This document shows positions 54,180 to 63,239 of a stretch of 64,000 nt of DNA, piece after piece (within the stretch, counting starts at the first letter, position 1; every line of letters begins with the position of its first letter). The DNA is taken from contig OY294070.1 of NCBI GenBank assembly GCA_958510875.1, forward strand, positions 22,559,631 through 22,623,630. Reading direction: 5' to 3'. A program made the translations under genes and the position numbers. The notes beneath the pieces are model-generated. The model was not told the origin of the DNA and made no database searches. It saw only the letters and a list, made by a program, of their open reading frames with translations. Source of the DNA: Endomychus coccineus. Its lineage: Eukaryota; Arthropoda; Insecta; Coleoptera; Endomychidae.

Positions 54180-54195
54180 CATCTTGATCTCTATG
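54180..54195. mobile_element. 16-bp insertion with 8-bp duplication, empty site in copy 3
   Basis: CATCTTGATCTCTATG between two copies of AAGAGTAT (54172-54179, 54196-54203). P-like copy 3 has a single AAGAGTAT at the same place (GTAAGAGTATTC near 37408). Reverse complement of the insert is almost identical to the 25412-25428 insert. Confidence 0.85.
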
Positions 54196-54425
54196 AAGAG
54201 TATTCTGTGACATTTGTCAGTTGACTTGTAAACAGAAGGAATACCTGCGTTTTCAGCAAAAATGAAACTGTGCATTGTGCCTAAATGCAAAATGGGGTAC
54301 AAAAGTGCAAAACAAAAAACTTCTGTTTTTAAAGTGCCGAAAGATGCAGAAATGCGAAAAATGTGGATGCCTGCGATTCCGGGAAGAAATCGTTTAACCC
54401 ATAGGTAACTCTACTACCGTACTAC

Positions 54426-54489
54426 TACCAACGAGGTCTATACACTCGTTGACTACTACAGAGACTTTAACGGGGATAAAGTCACTGTA
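54426..54489. mobile_element. Second-level palindromic insertion (TACAG type)
   Basis: Flanked by CGTACTAC on both sides (54418-54425, 54490-54497). When the innermost insertion is removed it reads TACAGAGACTTTA, ACGGGGA, TAAAGTCACTGTA. Different termini from the CA...TG set, so another (perhaps hAT-like) family. Confidence 0.7.
54429..54451. mobile_element. Innermost 23-bp palindromic insertion
   Basis: CAACGAGG-TCTATACA-CTCGTTG between two copies of ACTACTAC (54421-54428, 54452-54459). Same arm as the insertion at 10408-10434. Confidence 0.78.
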
Positions 54490-54682
54490 CGTACTACCTA
54501 GTAGAGTTATCTATGGTTTTACTCCCTCGCGATCCAAGCGCTAACTGGTGACTGAGCGAGGGACTACGAGTTTGGGGACACGTAAGCGACTCAAGTCAAC
54601 CATAGAGTTGCCAGACCTGTGTATACGACCTTGTAACCTACTAACCTAGGTATTACCAGAAATATATGAAAATTAAAAAAAT

Positions 54683-54816
54683 TAACCCGTCAAAAGTTTG
54701 ACAAACCAACCTGATGAAGACCTTGCCGCTTGAAGTTTCAAATCTACGCTACTATATGGAAGCAAAATACGTTACCAAGATCGTACCACCTCTGCTAGAA
54801 CCACCGATGTAAGTTG
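54683..54816 (+). repeat. 130-bp repeat, copy A
   Basis: Shares TTTGACAAACCAACCTG, CCTACGCTACTAT-like, GATACGTTACCA-like and GTCGTACCACCTCTGCTA with 63870-64000 in the same orientation. At the second site it follows a LINE open frame, so it may be LINE-derived. Confidence 0.75.
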
Positions 54817-55061
54817 ACCATTGAATTCGATGTATCAGTTAATTCGCTCGCCGCTAGGAGCATCGTATCACAGCATACTTATGCTGTGATCATATCAACT
54901 ATTTGGGTGGGAAGTATAACGCTTGCCTAATAGAACTTCATTCAGTAATTAGTATCATCATGGGTGGAAGGTACAGCTCTTAATTTAAGTTGTTCTGTGT
55001 TTTATATCAACGAACTTTTTCTGATTGAATTGAAAAGCATCACTAAATAAACCTCGTAAAC

Positions 55062-55192
55062 ATGTTCTCAACAGTAGAGATTGATCCAGATTGGGAAAGT
55101 CAGATTGAAATTAAATACGAAAATATTCCTGAATACATAGATAGGAAAGAAAATGAGAAGGAATCTGCAGATTGTCAGGAATTCCAGATAAA
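55062..55192 (+). pseudogene. Zinc-finger gene Z4, 5' exon (itself open)
   Basis: ATG at 55062: MFSTVEIDPDWESQIEIKYE then NIPEYIDRKENEKESADCQE, ending in the phase-2 AA before gtaagt. The IKEEP motif is lost (RKENEKES). Spliced to 59273 it would give (K)IEKCSVDEESKDLPQ, but the finger exon is broken. Confidence 0.7.
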
Positions 55193-55455
55193 GTAAGTTT
55201 ATGTCAATGCCAATTTAGAGAGTTATTGGAAATGCGATAATACTGACTAGCTGTATTACTGCCAACCTTATATAAATATTGCTCAACCATAACCATCTTC
55301 ACAATACAACAGTTATTGGAAATTGACATGGATTTGTTTATTACCGACATAAACTCTAACCTAAAATATTCATTTCAAGACGTAATCGTAGGTATCCGAG
55401 TTGACAATTGAAACCTATTTTGCTTGGATCCGGCTAATTTATTCAAATTGGAAAC

Positions 55456-56823
55456 ATGGAAGAGGTCTTGCTAGCAGCTATTTTGGGAAATGCCAACGAC
55501 CAAGACATTGAGTATCTGATCTTTGATAATATCCTTATCAACAGGGAAAACATTGTAAGGCAGCCTGATGATTTTGATTTAAACAACATGACGGATGAAG
55601 AAATTCGACTGAATTTCCGTTTCGCCAGAGCCGATATCCCTAGATTGATACAAGTACTGGGGATTCCTGATGAAATTGTGACAGAAACTGGCAATAGAGT
55701 TAGTGGTAGGTAGTCTTGAATATATAAAAAAGCTTTGCTTCTGGTTTAATATTATTCACATACTGGGATTTGTTTTTTCAGGACTGAAAGCATTGTGTTT
55801 CCTTTTAAAAAGGTTAGCCTATCCAATTAGACTTAGCGATTTAGGTATATATTTTGGCACATCACCCCAGTCATTGTCTCAGATAATAAACACTCTTGTT
55901 GATTTCATTAGTGAACAATGGGAACAAAACTTAAATGATCTGAATGTTTTGCACTGGTTAAACAGGGAGAAATTTATATACTATGCAGAAGTGAGTGAAT
56001 TGATTCCTATCTATCTTTATAAATCTATTCCTTATATTAGTGAAATCTACTGTTGAATAAAATTTCAGGCTGTTCAAGCTAAAGGTGGAGCAGTAAATAA
56101 TTGCTGGGGGTTCATTGATGGGACAGCTCGTCCAATATGCCGACCAACAATCTATCAAGAAGAGTATTATTCTGGACACAAAAGGCAGCACTGCATTAAA
56201 TTTCAGTCAGTTTTATGCCCAGATGGCATAATTGCCAGTTTTAAAGGGGCATACATAGGAAGAAAGCATGATGCAGGCATTTTCAGGTAAAATGAAATTC
56301 GTCTCATTCTACTTCTGATTTATGAATACAGGTACACAAATAATTTGTTTCCTAGTCAGAGTATTAAAAGGTTAAATTTGTGTTTCCTTTACCAAAGCAC
56401 AATTATTTGATTCTTATCTAACTTTGTTCCAGAGATTCAATGTTATACAATGAATTAGAACAGAAAACAGTTTTTGGAGAAAATGAAAAATTTGTTCTTT
56501 ATGGAGACCAAGCATATGGTCTAATGGAATTATTGATCACTCCATTCCCAGGTAGACCAGAACATTTGCCTGCACATCAAAATGATTTTAATCATTCAAT
56601 GAAGGTCTTACGAGTGGCAGTTGAATGGGGCTTCCAAAAAATCGTTTCTCTTTTTGCCTTTATGGATTTCAAGAAGAATCAAAAATTATTGTTGCAAAAC
56701 TTAGAATCGATGTATAAGGTAGCAGTCTTATTGACGAACTGCCATACTTGCTTATATGGCAGCCAAACAGCAGATTACTTCAACATAATTCCACCAACAC
56801 TAGAAGAATACTTTGGACAGTAA
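55456..56823 (+). CDS. HARBI1-like Harbinger transposase (DDE nuclease), 4 exons, intact
   Basis: Join 55456-55705, 55782-55990, 56069-56286, 56433-56823: 355 codons plus stop, all GT-AG, phases consistent. Landmarks: LKALCFLLKRLAYPIRLSDL (N-terminal helical region), GFIDGTARPI (Asp 170), CIKFQSVLCPDGIIASF, FVLYGDQAYGL (Asp 251) and MKVLRVAVEWGFQKI (Glu 290), i.e. the complete DDE triad of the DDE_Tnp_4/HARBI1 fold. The length matches HARBI1 proteins (about 350). In Harbinger elements this nuclease needs the Myb-like partner for nuclear import and end binding; the partner is encoded next door. No stop or frameshift was found, so it is recent, or preserved. Confidence 0.88.
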
Positions 56824-57367
56824 TTGGTTGTTTCTATATTATATATTATATACTTACTGTTATTTATATTTTTTAGATAGTTCTAATACTGATTGATGAT
56901 TTTATATACTTGGTGAGTAGGTACTTCATACAAACAGACTTGTATATAAAAATATTTTTCTAGTGATACTTTAGAGTTCAATTAATGGATGTAATCCTTC
57001 TCTCAACATAGTAAATTTGTGAATAAACACTTTTTGTAATAAAAACACTTCAATATGAAATCAGTCTTTTATTTTAACAATTACTAATCTTTCATTACAG
57101 TTATTAATGAAATAAACTTTCTTAAACAAAATATGCAAAAGGAATAAAGGAACTTTCATAACAAATAAATAATAAATCACAAGTTTATGTACTAATAGAC
57201 AAAGAAGTTTTTATAACAATAACTAATCTACATTTGAGAAATAAATAAAATAAACTTTCTTGAACAGAAAAAGAAAATCAAATAGGAATTTTTTCTCATG
57301 TTAAATTAAAAAACATTTGTACCAACAGGTAGAAAAAACAACTTGTTAACTAATTATATATAGGTAT

Positions 57368-58658
57368 TCAGTTTTTATTTAAAATTGAGTCGATGAGTTT
57401 TTGTTGAGACTGTAACAAGTGGACACTTATTTTTTTTTCATGCAGTTCAATTTGTGCCCTTTCTTTTTCTAAATCAATTTTCTGTAGTCTTTCTTTACAT
57501 TCTATTTCGAGCCTTTGTTTATCCAGTTCATATTTCCTTTCTGCCAAATCTAATTTTCGCTCCTCTATAGCTAGTTTTTTCTTTTCCAACTCAAGTTCTT
57601 TATTCTTCCATTCATTTTCCCTCTCATTTTTTTCACTTAAATATGAAAGTGCATTTTTGCGGATTGGATCTCTTTTCTTCAATCTCTTTCGAGCAGGACC
57701 TTTGAAGAAATATATGAAGGAAATCAAAGAACCTTAGTTCATTTGAAAAAGCATGATAACAAAAATAATTGAATATCCATTAATCTTACAGATATAGTTA
57801 TTTACCTAATATGTTATTTCCGCTCTTTCGTAAACTTTTGGATGGAGTACTATCGTTATCTCTGTCCTCATTGCCTTTTGGGATTGTATCAGAGGCACTA
57901 TTGATATTTTTACTAGGAACTGTAATTTGTGAGATAATTTCTCCATCCCTATTATTGGTATAGACCTCCTCTTCATCTATAATATTGAAAGATATTTCTT
58001 CGGAGTTTACTTAAAAGGAAATAAATATATATAAATTTGGAAACTTTTCATTGTTTGCTGTATGTACCATAATTGTGGTCCTGAAATTCAAAAATAGGAG
58101 TGGTGGTCTCACAATTGGTTTCATTTTCAGGCTCATTCTTATCAACCTCTACATTATTGAAAAATATGGAGGCATACTTGTTTCGGGCTTTTTTGCCCAG
58201 TTCTGAAATTTGCTTTTCTTTTGAAATAGGTCGTTTTCGTTTTGATGAAAAACTATATTCCGAGCATAACGCACTTATTTCTTGAAGAAGCGTATCCTTC
58301 TCTGAGACAAGTTCTTCAACACCTGACCTGAAAAACAAAAAAAAGTATTTTTAGTTTTTATAAAAGTGAATTATTATACTTACCTTATCTTATCAACTTC
58401 ATCTTTTTTTAGCCAAATTTCTATTAACAGTTGCAAATGGTGTTTCAATGTACGAATTTGGAATTTTTTTCTTGTAATGAGCTCAAGATTCCTCTGTATA
58501 ACTTCCCATCCATCTATATTCTGCATATGGTTGTGCGCCAGAAATTCTTTCAGAAAAGCCAGGTCATCGTTGTATGTAAATCTAACCCTTGTAGATTTAC
58601 AGACTCCCGAATTGCTCATTTGTATATTTTTTCTAGCGGTATCAAATTCAAATGTCAA
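57368..58658 (-). CDS. Harbinger Myb/SANT-like DNA-binding protein, 4 exons, intact
   Basis: Join 58658-58384, 58327-58068, 58009-57806, 57699-57368: 356 codons plus stop; all introns GT-AG and phases fit. The N-terminal part (RVRFTYNDDLAFLKEFLAHN, DGWEVIQRNLELITRKKFQI, TLKHHLQLLIEIWLKKDE) is a Myb/SANT-type trihelix typical of the second Harbinger protein; the middle is acidic and Ser/Thr-rich. The C-terminus is a long Lys/Glu coiled coil (ELELEKKKLAIEERKLDLAE onward) that could mediate dimerisation. A downstream Met at 58619 is an alternative start. Transcribed towards the nuclease gene; the 3' ends are 0.5 kb apart. Confidence 0.85.
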
Positions 58659-59272
58659 AAAAATTACATCAAAAGAAGCTGTCCATAATAATGAGGTTAT
58701 ATATTACGTCAGTTTGAGAATAATAAGGTTCACATAACACGATACTATAACTTGGCACAAATAAGGTCTAGCACTAACCTTATTAGTGCTTTCCTTAATC
58801 GAAGCCGCCAATGCGCATGCTCTCATGTCAAAATAACGACTATACTAATACTGCTTGACGTTATAAAAGTTCCAATAACTCTCAATGTCAATCAACAACT
58901 GATCACTATTTTATTGGTCTATTTTGAGAATAATTTACTGTATGTTCAAATAAAAGCAGAATGGCATATTTTAATACAATTAATTTTCATTATTGACTGC
59001 TTAAAAAGTGAAATAATATGAAAAATTAAAAAAAAAGTGTTTTCTACTGTTATGTGTAACAAAAATAATCAGATAAATGATGAAACACAAATTTCAAATA
59101 TGTTTATTACACAATGTTTAGGAATTTTCCATGACTAGTTTCCAATATAAAACAAATTGTTACACATTTTTCTTAGTTTAAGCGTCATTGATCCATGCCC
59201 AACTTCAAAATAATTAGGAAGAATGTACTCCTTATTACAAGTTTGAATATTATTTGATCCTTTTATTTTCAG

Positions 59273-60336
59273 GATCGAGAAGTGCAGTGTAGATGAGGAA
59301 TCGAAAGATCTGCCACAAGAATTTATCAAAGATGATGAAGATATAAAAGGTGACCATGGAAATTTTGATTGTTTAGATAACATATGCTTGCATAGTTCTA
59401 TTGAGATTCTGGATATAAAAGACTTATTGGAATACCAACATAGTGGGTATAATTGTGTTGATGTCACAAACATGGAAAATCATGCACATAACGGGGAAAA
59501 TGAACATTCTGTTTCTCGAAATATCCCATCCTCTAACTTGGTATCTCCCAGTAGTAAAAGTAATGTTAATAGGAAACGTAAAATGGTAAGGATATATAAA
59601 TGTCAGTATTGCGATTATGGAAGCCCTCGGATGTTAAATTTAAAAACTCATATCAACTCTATACACACAAGAAACGTGGTGCACAAGTGTCAGTATTGTG
59701 ATTATGAAAGCTCTACTATCTCAACTTTAAAAAGTCATATCAACTCTATACACACAAGAAAAGTGGTGCACAAGTGTCAGTATTGTGATTATGAAAGCTA
59801 CTATCTCAACTTTAAAAAGTCATATCAACTCTATACACACAAGAAACGTGGTGCACAAGTGTCAGTATTGTGATTATGAAAGCTCTACTATCTCGGCTTT
59901 AAAAAATCATATCAACTCTAAACACACAAGAGAGAAAGTACACAACTGTGGGTATTGTGATTATGAAAGCCCTGTCTTGTCAAATTTAAAAAGTCACATC
60001 AACTCTAAACACACAAGAAAGAAGATACACAAGTGTGAGTATTGCAATTATGCAAGCCCTCTTTTGGCAAATTTAAAAAGTCACATCAACTCTAAACACA
60101 CAAGAAAGAAGATACACAAGTGTGATTATTGCGATTATGCAAGCCCTCTCTTGGCAACTTTAAAAAGTCACGTCAACTCTATACACACAAGAGAGAAAGT
60201 ACACAACTGTCAGTATTGTGATTATGAAAGCCCTGTCTTGTCAAATTTAGAAAGTCACATCAACTCTAAACACACAAGAAAGAAGGTACACAACAGAGAG
60301 TATTGCATTACGAAAGCCCTCTCTTGTCAACTTTAA
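59273..60336 (+). pseudogene. Zinc-finger gene Z4, finger exon, frameshifted
   Basis: Acceptor ttttattttcag, then (K)IEKCSVDEESKDLPQEFI and an acidic spacer like Z1, then about nine fingers. A 2-bp deletion near 59800 (compare GAAAGCTCTACTATC with GAAAGCTACTATC) shifts the frame; fingers continue in the new frame (59785-60336) until a 1-bp deletion in CREYC-like codons near 60305 and loss of a finger cysteine (HNREYC). Otherwise the units are almost identical to each other, so the damage is young. Confidence 0.82.
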
Positions 60337-60925
60337 AGTCACCTCAACTCGAAGCAAGAGAGAAGATAAACAAGTGTGAGTATTGCGATTATAGAAACAC
60401 ACAAATGATGCATTTAAAACTCATCAATTATAAACATAAAAGAGAAAATATACATTAGTGTCAGTAATGAAAGCCCTTAGATGTCAGATCAAAAACGTCT
60501 CATCAACTGTATACACCCAAAGGAGAAAATACACAAGTGACTGTATTGTGATTATGGAAGCACTAATATGTCAACTTTAAAAAGTCAAATCAACTTTACA
60601 CACAAGTGTAGTATTGCGATTATAGATGCATTCGATTGACATCTTTAAAAACTAGTAAACTGTAAACACAAAAGAGAAATTACACAAGTGTCAGTATTGT
60701 GATTATGGAAGCAGCTGTAAAAAGTAACATCAACTCTACACACAAAAGAGAAAATACAGAAGTGTCAGTATTGCGATTATGAAAGAACTCAGATGTCAAC
60801 GATGTGAACTTTGAAAGTCACATCAACTGTACACACAAAAGAGAAAATACATTGATACCAGAATTGCGATTATGGAAGCACTTGGACGTCAAATTAAAAA
60901 AGTCAAATCGAGTCTATTTTCCAAA
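60337..60925 (+). pseudogene. Decayed tail of the Z4 finger array
   Basis: TGTGAGTATTGCGATTATAG and GTCAGTATTGTGATTATGGA style finger codons recur every 80-90 bases, but with stops and indels in every unit. It shows that the ancestral array was longer, perhaps 15 fingers. Confidence 0.7.
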
Positions 60926-61251
60926 TGATCAGTTAGACCTATACCGAAGTAATCGTTTTGATTTTCTCTCTTAGCATATTGAATAAATTATCCTAATGCA
61001 CAAATTGTTTCTTAATTCAGACTCTATTTCACCGTGATGTACCTGTTTCGAATTTTCTGATTATCCCTTACTTGTAATTGTTAGTTAATCCTATTTACTT
61101 TAGTTTCTATTTATATTTGAACTGGGTTTTGTAAACATTTGCAACTAGGGTCTTTCTATACCTCTGACAGAGTCAGTAACTTCATAGTCTTACTAGTTTC
61201 GCTGATGATTAAGTGAAACTTTTAGACCTTGTCTAACTAAATAATCAAACA

Positions 61252-61560
61252 TGAAATGTGTTTGCTTTTCACTATGCATTGATGAAGTATTACATTTTTA
61301 GGTAGTTAAAGCTGCATACACACTAGGCGAATAATAGGAACACACGTATTCTCTAACATGCATGTGTCAATGCCCTCACATCTATGTTATTAACGCACGA
61401 ATACATACGTTTATTTTTGCTGGTATATGACGTCGAAATCAGTGTGATGCATGAAGAGCAGTTTGAGATTGATTGATTAAAAGTGGGAGTTTGCAAACGT
61501 AAACTTTATTTAAAAAAAAAACAAAATCAATTTATACATTATTTTTAATAACTAATTATT
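61252..61560 (-). repeat. Candidate Copia 3' LTR (direct repeat copy 1)
   Basis: Matches 62860-63165 in the same orientation (AGCATACACACTAGGCGAA-like, ATTCTCTAACATGCATGTGT, GTGTGATGCATGAAGAG, TTTGCAAACGTAAACTTTAT). It lies just beyond the Copia pol stop, where a 3' LTR belongs. Confidence 0.6.
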
Positions 61561-61639
61561 CAAGTCAGATTGGCATTTTTAAACACACATACACTGATAA
61601 ATTGCATTCATTCCAACACTGCCTCAATTTTTCATTTTA

Positions 61640-61930
61640 TTAAGAAACTACAATATCATAACTCGACAGTTTTGCTCCTAATTTCTCAAACGTTTTATTA
61701 GGCAAAGCTTTTTTTAGCATGCCTGTGACTTGTTCATCAATTCTGATATACTCAACATTGATATCTTTTGCTGCGTCATGATTTCTTAAAAAGTTACACT
61801 TTATTATCAACATGCTTTAAACGTTTACAATCCCATTTCTTTAAAAGCATGAATACAAGACTATTTATCTTTATATAACAATAAAGAACTCGCATCTCTC
61901 ACGTTCATTGAGCAATTTATTACGTAGAAT
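61640..61930 (-). pseudogene. Copia pol C-terminal (RNase H end) remnant
   Basis: Minus strand: KRLKHVDNKV, a frameshift, then NHDAAKDINVEYIRIDEQVT and GMLKKALPNKTFEKLGAKLS to a stop at 61640-61642. This is the conserved end of Ty1/Copia polyproteins (KHIDIKYHFxR...EYIxTxxQxADxxTKxL). The rest of the element is missing. Confidence 0.75.
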
Positions 61931-62010
61931 ACTGATCTATATCACTTTGTTTTCTTGTGGTCCAGACAACATTACCATTTAAATCATACGCAATATGCAG
62001 CGATAGGTCC

Positions 62011-62136
62011 AAAAGTGACGCATTTGCCTGGTTGACGATTAGATATCAAACTAATTCGATAATTTTGAAACGAATAGCAAGTCGATATCTCCTTCCGTCC
62101 AAAAGTTACGCATTTCAATGGTTGACGATTAGATAT
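62011..62136 (+). repeat. Two copies of a 39-bp unit
   Basis: TCCAAAAGTGACGCATTTGC...TGGTTGACGATTAGATAT at 62011-62049 and again, with few changes, at 62098-62136. Confidence 0.7.
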
Positions 62137-62164
62137 TTCCAAAATTTTATTTCACGCCTTTCGA

Positions 62165-62770
62165 GTTTTCGCTATAAAAAAATAATAGACGAGATAGTGA
62201 CGACATGTGTCCACTTACACAAACTAGTCGACGTTCGACGACTCGACACCCAGAGTTACCTGGTAGCTTCTCCCAATATCCCACAGATGGCGCTGCAAAT
62301 ACCCCTAAAATTTGAAATAGACCCCTAAACTTTTAAATGACTAAAAATAATACACACATTATAAAATGTGAGTCTTAGACTTTCTGCTTGTTATTCGTGA
62401 CGCACGTTTCCAGGAAATCGTGTGTCGCCCTCTACTTATCTAGGGTTATGACGCAGATAGGCGCGCATATTTGAATGATGTTATGCTTCTTCCACTCTTG
62501 TAAATGTTGAACAATTCAACAATTTGTAATGTTTAAAAATAAGGAAAATAAATTATACAAGTAAAAACCCCTAAATAAATTTCCCCCTTAAAATACCCAC
62601 CCCAAGCCATAAAAAAACAAATTTAGGGGGAAAGCCCTAACCTGGCAACGCTGTCCACACCGTGTAGAGCATAGAGATAATTACAAGTAGAGAGCACAAC
62701 CTCCACCTTAATTTTTCGTTCAGCACATAACGAGACGCTAGGGGAAATATGTTGGTGGCGAGATGTATTC
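62165..62770 (-). promoter_or_regulatory. Third copy of the zinc-finger 5' flank, without its gene
   Basis: AATAGACGAGATAGTGACGA and CCGTGTAGAGCATAGAGATA to GACGCTAGGGGAAATATGTT align with 53550-53720. About 400 bases of unrelated DNA (62250-62640) interrupt it. No finger exon lies next to it on the expected (left) side, so the gene was lost or replaced by the Copia remnant. Confidence 0.55.
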
Positions 62771-62859
62771 CAGCTTGGGTAATATATGATCATGCGGATT
62801 TGAGGATTTCTCCGAATAGTGCTGCCAGTTAAATTAGAGTTAGAAGCGTTCAGTGTTCA

Positions 62860-63165
62860 CTATCCATTGATGCAGTATTACATTTTTAGGTAGTTAAAGC
62901 AGCATACACACTAGGCGAAAAGTAGGAACGCACGTATTCTCTAACATGCATGTGTGTTTGTTTATCACTGTCTCCAAATCTATGTTATTAACGTTCGAAT
63001 ACATAAGTTTATTTTTGCTGGTATATGAGGTCAAAATCAGTGTGATGCATGAAGAGTAGTTTGAGATTGATTGATTAAAAGCGGGAGTTTGCAAACGTAA
63101 ACTTTATTAAAAAAGAAACAAATAATCAGTTTGTACATTATTTTTAATAACTAATTAAGTTAGAT
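62860..63165 (-). repeat. Candidate Copia 5' LTR (direct repeat copy 2)
   Basis: Second copy of 61252-61560. The interval between the two is only 1.3 kb and mostly not Copia, so the element is internally deleted or the copies are independent solo LTRs. Confidence 0.55.
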
Positions 63166-63239
63166 TGAGAGCCGAGAGCTGATAAACAGCAGATCGGCTG
63201 AGACCCCCCGGTCCTGTATATTAATTAATAATCGGATTA

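Larger units (their letters stand above)
54400..54515. mobile_element. CATAG-type palindromic insertion, itself enlarged by two later insertions
   Basis: Outer arms CATAGGTAACTCTACTA and TAGTAGAGTTATCTATG (same as 41831-41865 but for one base). Flanks gtttaacc and gttttact are imperfect 8-mers; copy 3 has a single gttttacc at this place. Confidence 0.75.
54034..54633 (+). mobile_element. P-like element, copy 5 (600 bp), carrying nested insertions
   Basis: Ends CACGGTCGTATACACAGGTC and the complementary GTATACGACCTTG. Perfect 8-bp duplication TAACCTAC at 54026-54033 and 54634-54641. The THAP-type exon has a plausible ATG: MKLCIVPKCKMGYKSAKQKT, then SVFKVPKDAEMRKMWMPAIP, after which insertions interrupt it. 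Confidence 0.88.
55218..58883. mobile_element. Harbinger (PIF) DNA transposon with both genes, in Z4 intron 1
   Basis: Two spliced open genes, tail to tail: nuclease (55456-56823, +) and Myb/SANT-like protein (58658-57368, -). Candidate ends GAGAGTTATTGGA (55218-55230) and TCCAATAACTCTC (58871-58883) are inverted, with more similarity inside (CTGTATTACTG-like). Paralogous introns at 26790 and 28067 align on either side, confirming insertion. The 3-bp target duplication expected for Harbinger was not clear, so the exact ends are tentative. Confidence 0.75.

Noticed and set aside
54865..54884. Palindrome CACAGCATA-CT-TATGCTGTG as another excision scar
   Set aside because: Flanks (atcgtat / atcatat) do not form an 8-bp duplication in register, so the evidence is weaker than for the listed set.
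58366..58737. Plus-strand ORFs across 58.1-58.7 kb
   Set aside because: Antisense to the spliced Harbinger Myb-like gene, which has motif and splice support.
58768..58795. Short inverted repeats around AGCACTAA near the Harbinger right end
   Set aside because: No duplication and ambiguous pairing; possibly part of the Harbinger subterminal region.
61205..61235. CTGATGATTAAGTGAAAC as a hammerhead core
   Set aside because: Boxes are present by chance-like spacing, but no flanking stems I or III can be formed.
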